DNA of 64,000 nt, taken from the NCBI GenBank assembly GCA_964035795.1, contig OZ038326.1, forward strand, positions 3,255,259 to 3,319,258, given 5' to 3'. Every line of letters starts with the position of its first letter. The first letter of the stretch is position 1. Source of the DNA: Pterobdella sp. o SKG-2022. Lineage: Eukaryota; Annelida; Clitellata; Hirudinida; Piscicolidae. Shown here piece by piece: positions 44,801 to 64,000 of the stretch. The notes beneath the pieces are model-generated. The model was not told the origin of the DNA and did not search any database. It saw only the letters and a program-made list of their open reading frames with translations. The position numbers were made by a program, and so were the translations under genes.

Positions 44801-47800
44801 AAAGAACCAACCAGTTCATCGACTTGAGCCTTGAGTGCCTCCTTGGCTCGCTCCACATCCTCTGTGGGCCCTTCCAAAATGATGATATCTTCTGAGTCTT
44901 TCAACTCTATATGCACCTGTTTCCATTGGTATGAATGTATTATTGATGCTGTGTGTACTTGGGTGATTATTATAAGTTTGAAAAAAAATTATATTGAATA
45001 ACAAAAATTAAATTAAAACTATAAGTCTCCCATTATATAATAACTTACACACCAACACCTCAGCATAAAACCACCACCACCCACCTTGGGGAACTCATCA
45101 TTGAACTTCCTAATGTTGGCTCCCTTGGGCCCTATGATGTATCTGTGCAGCCATGACTCAACCACCAGCTCTGTGCTTGCCATGGAATTCGCCTGTGAGG
45201 GTGGTTGTGGTGTGAGAGACGGTGGTAGTTGTGATCCCATAATGATCAAGATAAAGTTCAGCAAAAAAGAAATATAAAAATTAGTGAAAACTAACTTCTA
45301 ATTAACTAAATAAATGAAAAAAAAACGCGCGAAAGATTAAAACTATAGAGAAAAGAGTCAGTGACATTTATGAAAAAAAGGTAATGATGGACTAATAAGA
45401 CATCTTTTATGTACCTTTTAATTCAAATATTTCTTGATTTTCATGTAATTTTTATAAAAAAAACTATAAAAGCATTTGTTGTTTGGCAAAAAAAAAAATT
45501 AACTTTTGATATGTTTAACCTTATCATGAATCATTAGCAGGTATTGAGAAAGTGTAAATATATGTAGATTAAATCACAAATATTCAAATCTAGATTAAAT
45601 ATAAGGGTTTCAGTAAAAGTTAATATTTAAAAAAACAGCAAAAGTCCGTTTAATTATTATTGTTAAAGATTTTTTGAAAAATTAATTATTTAAAAGTTCA
45701 TTAATTTTCATTGTGATAGACTTAATTTTTTTGATATTTATCTCTACGTTCATTATTCAACTCTTCAAAGCGTTCTTTTCAACAATAAGATACAACTAAA
45801 AAGTGATACAAGACACCCACCTTAGCGCAGACCATAGTCAGAGCTTCGCCCATCTTCTCATTGTCTCCTCGCAGAGTGATGGAGTCTGAAGGCACATCTG
45901 CATGTGGCATCTCTACCCACACTCCAGTCTTGGCAAGGATCTCTGCCAGGTAAGCATTGCGAGGGCCTGTAACATACTTGTGCTGTGATTTGTTCACTTC
46001 CACTGAGATTGTTTTGCAGGTCTTTTTCTGAAAGAAGGGAAGGGTAATTGAGTTTAGTGATTGGGTCAATGGTGAGTTATTTTGATTATATTGGAAGCTT
46101 AAACATATTTTAAAATGATGTGACATAAGCTTGACAAGTAGTACTAATACAAGCAATTGGGTCAATAACAAGCACCATCAACTTACCCCCAATTAGCACA
46201 TATCACATGATCCTACCAACAAACTTGAAAACACCAAGCACCCACCTTGGTCTCAAAAATCTGGGTGATGAGCCTTTGTAGCTTGAGGACTCCCTCTTTA
46301 TCCCCAGAGATGTTGATCTCATCAACGTTGATGTGCTGAGGGGGTACATGCACCCTAACTTCGCCACCACACCCCTCCACCATCTCTTTGAGGTAAGAGC
46401 CATTGGGACCCAGAATGAATGGGTGGTAGATTTTAGGAATTTGCAGCACCACCACAGCCAGTTTGGACTGTTGTGGTGTAAGTTATTGATTTTTTTGCTG
46501 AGTTTAAGAATATATGATTATCCAAATAAGGCTAAAAAACAATAAGAGAATTAACAGTAACAATTAATGAAACCATCAAATAACCAATTAAAAATTAACA
46601 AACACCACTTCCCTCCCATTCAAACAACCACAAACCATCTCATCTGACTTCATTTGAATCTTATTCTTTGCCACTTCAATACCCTCCTTGGTTCCTATGA
46701 TTTCTATTATATCTGAAGGATCATCGGGTCGTGGTAGGCGAATTCGAGTGCCAGTTTCAATCTCCATCTGCTCCCTATTCTTGTTTTTTGTCCCGATGAT
46801 GTAGCGATGGTGCTCTTTAGGGATGTGGATTTTTACTGTGCCCTGAGGTGGTGGTGCAGGTTCGGATCATTAGTGGGGCACTTTTATTTGACGCTTTTCA
46901 TTTTATTTACAAAATTAACAATATCCACTGCAATTAAAGATACTACCACTATTATTATAACATCTAGCAATTATCTACCACTAAAGCTGCACTGAGCTCT
47001 TTAAAAGCTCAATTTAGAGCTAAATTGTAAAGTTTAAAACAATATTACAGCAAATACCTGTTGTTGCAGTTGTTGTGTGAAATCCTTTCTTGCCCTCAAT
47101 ACCGCATCACTCTTGCCTGACACAATCACAGACAAACTCTGATCACGAGACACACACATTTCTATTGTAACATCTGGTGGCCACATGGGTTTAAGGTAAA
47201 ATTTTGGTTGTTTTTTTTTGTAGTTGTGGAAACCTTATAAAATCTTATATTCATTCATTATAGTTCCCTTTGGTTTACTGAAAATAGAATTAAAAATAAA
47301 TACTACCACATAATTGCCCTAATTTGATACACAACCACCCCCCACAGTCAACTCTTAACCACTTACCATGCTTATTCATTATATCGGACACAATGGTGTT
47401 CTGAACTTTACGATCCCCGAAGACATTCTCATCCATGAACCTACGTTCCTCCATTGGGATGGTGAATACCTGGTGATTGTGGTGGAAAGGTTTATCTATT
47501 TTTTTTCATTATTAATATTTTTGGTTATTATTAAATATTCCACAATTAAATTCATGAATTTTCACTCAAGTATGTGGCAGTGTATAAAAAAATAATTAAA
47601 ATTTGGAATATTATAAATGAAACTTGTTAAGACTTACAGTTTCCTAAGAAACAAAAATATCTAAAATCTGCCTCATTTTGAAGTTTAGAAAAAAAAATCA
47701 CATAAATATAAACTATAAATATAAAAACCAAACAAAATTATAAACAACCTGGGTTATATTGGAAGACTTCAGAGCCATGGGGACAGCAGTAGTCTGCTCA

Positions 47801-47919
47801 CAAGAAGCTCGTCCCCACTGAGTGGGTGCTGCAACTCCATTACAGACATCACTCAATGGGGGAAATGCCTCTGCATATGTGGGCTCATACGATTCATCAG
47901 AAGTTTCTGGTCTTTCCAT
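38820..47919 (-). CDS. HDLBP: Vigilin, multi-KH-domain RNA-binding protein (complete)
   Basis: Vigilin binds mRNA and tRNA through an array of KH domains and associates with ER-bound ribosomes. Minus-strand exons: 47919-47749, 47469-47367, 47173-47058, 46842-46636, 46467-46246, 46027-45821, 45192-45085, 44916-44812, 44601-44523, 44401-44259, 44119-44015, 43839-43726, 43487-43401, 43319-43188, 43060-42914, 42761-42690, 42510-42379, 42208-42047, 41858-41712, 41519-41387, 41225-41113, 40891-40805, 40654-40502, 40263-40021, 39789-39706, 39439-39308, 39104-38820. They sum to 3789 nt, 1262 residues plus TAA; human vigilin has 1268. The N-terminus contains PTYAEAFPPL and the C-terminus GFIVRDAPW and SWGPAKK, both vigilin signatures. 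Fourteen KH cores plus a degenerate N-terminal one are recognisable; intact GxxG loops include IIGPKGAN, IIGKGGSK, LIGTKGKL, LIGAGGAS, IIGQKGAF, LIGKKGAS and IIGRKGAS. The start ATG has a good context (CAAAATGG). An upstream noncoding or coding exon cannot be excluded. Confidence 0.95.
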
Positions 47920-49535
47920 TTTGGTGCTTTATTCTCTTTACAGTAGGGTCTGAATTGTTTGTTATTATAGTGAAAATAGTGAGTGGGTCTTGGTTATTTT
48001 TCAATGAAGGTGGTTAAATGCAAAATATGGTTTTTGTATAAATCAATTAGTGAAAATATTTTTTTGAACACTCATTTATTGGAGTATTTAAAAGATATTT
48101 AAATTTAAAACGAAAAATGAAAGTGACGAAGTTTTCATTGATTACCATGTATAGTATAGAATTTCTATTAGAGACAAAAATATGTAAATGACCAAAAAAA
48201 AATTATATTTAGATTCATTTTTATTAAATATTATATAATTTTTTAAGAATATTTTGTTATAATTTCAAATATTAAAGCGAAAAGTTTTGCCACGTATTTC
48301 ATCAAAAAATCACTTTTTAGGTTCAAAATTTAATAAACAATAACATTTATCGTCATTTATAGCTTATTGTTAATAAATTATTGAATGGCTTGCTGTTTAT
48401 TAAAAAATAATTCAAAAAATTTAAAAGTTACACAACAATCGCTTAAAATTCGACAATCTCACTAGTACTGCAGCCTGAAGTCCGTCCGAAAAACTTTCTG
48501 ATAATTCTGCAGATTAAATCTTAAATTCTTTTTACCTCGAAGATAAGAAAATAAAAGGAGATAAATTTTGAAGAAAGTCTACGTTTTGCCACGAAGCAGC
48601 CGTGATATTAGATCAACTTTCGAAGTCTCACACAGTAGTGATGGCTGGTTTTCTGAATAAGTCATTTGATTTAATTATGTGTTGGAAGAATTTATTTTAA
48701 ATTGTAAATTGAAAATAAAAACTTTTATTTGTTCCATTTCAACCTTTTTTTTTAGAATTTTTTTTTGAAAGATTAAAATAACAGAAATTTCTATTTTTTC
48801 CTCTAAACATTTTTAAGCTATTTCAACAAACTTTTATTAATTTTTCGGGACAAACTTAGTTATAATGAAACAATTCAAAACGAATTTTTTCAGTATTAAA
48901 TTATCAAGTTTATTTACTTGGTAAAGTTAGAAAAGATTCGTATTATTTATTTTTTGATATAAATCGTTTTCGTATTATGCTAACTTAGTTATTCATAAAT
49001 TTTTCAAAAAAACCCATATTTCCTTTTAACTTTTTGGCTAGTTTCATTATTTGACAATTCAGTAACCACGCGTTTTATTGTTTTATTTGATATAAAATGT
49101 TTCATTTTTTAATGAAAAAACTTTTTTTTTCAAAAAAAAATTTAATTTTCACACAAAAACAAATGTGAAAATGTTTTAAATACTTTGAAAAAATATCTAG
49201 TAGATGGATTTAAGAGATTTGGTTTCATAGAAGCATTATCTACCGAGACAGTGTAAAACAAACCGAACATATATTTTTATAAAAAAAATTGAGCAAAAGA
49301 TTAGAAAAGCTTTATATATATAAATAGAAAAACATCAAAGAAAATTATTTTTTTATTCTTACCTTCTTCGTTTTCGTCATCTTCTTTTCACGATTGTATA
49401 TATAATGAAAATTGAATATTCTTCAATTGCTAGCTCCAAAATAATTGGAAAAAAACTCGAATTAGTAAAAAACACAAAAAATATTTTTATTCAATTGAAT
49501 TTTTTTAAATTTTTCACAAAATCAATTTAAATATA
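47920..49535. promoter_or_regulatory. Divergent intergenic region between vigilin and the Ig gene
   Basis: The minus-strand vigilin start (47919) and the plus-strand Ig-gene start (49536) are head to head, so both promoters are expected here. The sequence is very AT-rich with long A and T runs. I find no convincing coding exon. A less AT-rich patch at about 48440-48640 is the most likely place for a vigilin promoter or first noncoding exon, but no specific motif supports it. Confidence 0.4.
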
Positions 49536-63688
<14,153 letters not shown>

Positions 63689-63864
63689 GTGAGTTTGTTT
63701 TTATATTATTTTTTTCTGTTTATTGTTATTTTTTTTTTTTTCGCAACTTCATTATTTTTAGTTTTTATGAGCTTTTGTTGTTTTTTTTTTATTTTCTTTA
63801 GTCTATATTAATCAAAACTTTTAATATTGTTTTCAAAAACTTTCCCATCAATATTTTTATTTTA

Positions 63865-63865
63865 C

Positions 63866-63960
<95 letters not shown>
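63865..63960. repeat. (TAA)n microsatellite
   Basis: About 32 uninterrupted AAT/TAA units in the intron after Ig exon 6. Such tracts can be tails of LINE insertions, but no element body is visible next to it. Confidence 0.95.
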
Positions 63961-64000
63961 TCCCCCATCGAGTTGCTCTAGTCGTATATTTGACTGAGTT

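Overview
The window is nuclear DNA of an intron-dense, AT-rich animal. The proteins are clearly bilaterian: a near-complete cytoplasmic dynein heavy chain that follows the vertebrate protein almost codon for codon, a 14-15 KH-domain vigilin, a mitochondrial ribosomal protein and an immunoglobulin-superfamily gene. Short introns (often 70-350 bp), many AC, GATA and TAA microsatellites, and 3' remnants of L2/CR1-like LINEs suggest a lophotrochozoan invertebrate, possibly an annelid. The species cannot be fixed from sequence alone. No bacterial features, tRNA, rRNA or CRISPR were seen.

Layout. (1) 119-33409, plus strand: cytoplasmic dynein 1 heavy chain. The first about 60 residues lie before the window. 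I traced 105 coding exons whose phases all join, giving 4563 residues and a stop. (2) 33851-37053, minus strand: MRPS35 (mS35), tail-to-tail with dynein. A dead LINE sits in one of its introns in the opposite orientation. (3) 37054-38819: repeat-rich spacer. (4) 38820-47919, minus strand: vigilin (HDLBP). All 27 coding exons join into 1262 residues, close to the human length of 1268. (5) 49536 to the window end, plus strand: a secreted or surface Ig-domain gene. Its signal-peptide exon is followed by an intron of about 10 kb; it has at least three Ig-like domains, two with large unusual insertions, and its 3' end is outside the window. (6) 54687-57597, minus strand, inside that intron: a complete eight-exon gene for a secreted, extremely acidic, tyrosine-dotted protein of 434 residues that I cannot assign to any family.

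Most interesting points: the nested acidic-protein gene, in which all seven introns are phase 1; the Ig gene with its oversized second-domain exon and a multibasic site inside Ig domain 1; and a composition rule seen through the dynein and vigilin genes, where introns tend to open G/T-rich and close A/C-rich, so that the two ends could pair. Dynein, MRPS35 and vigilin are housekeeping genes (transport motor, mitochondrial translation, RNA binding) with no evident shared pathway. The Ig and acidic genes both make secretory-pathway products.
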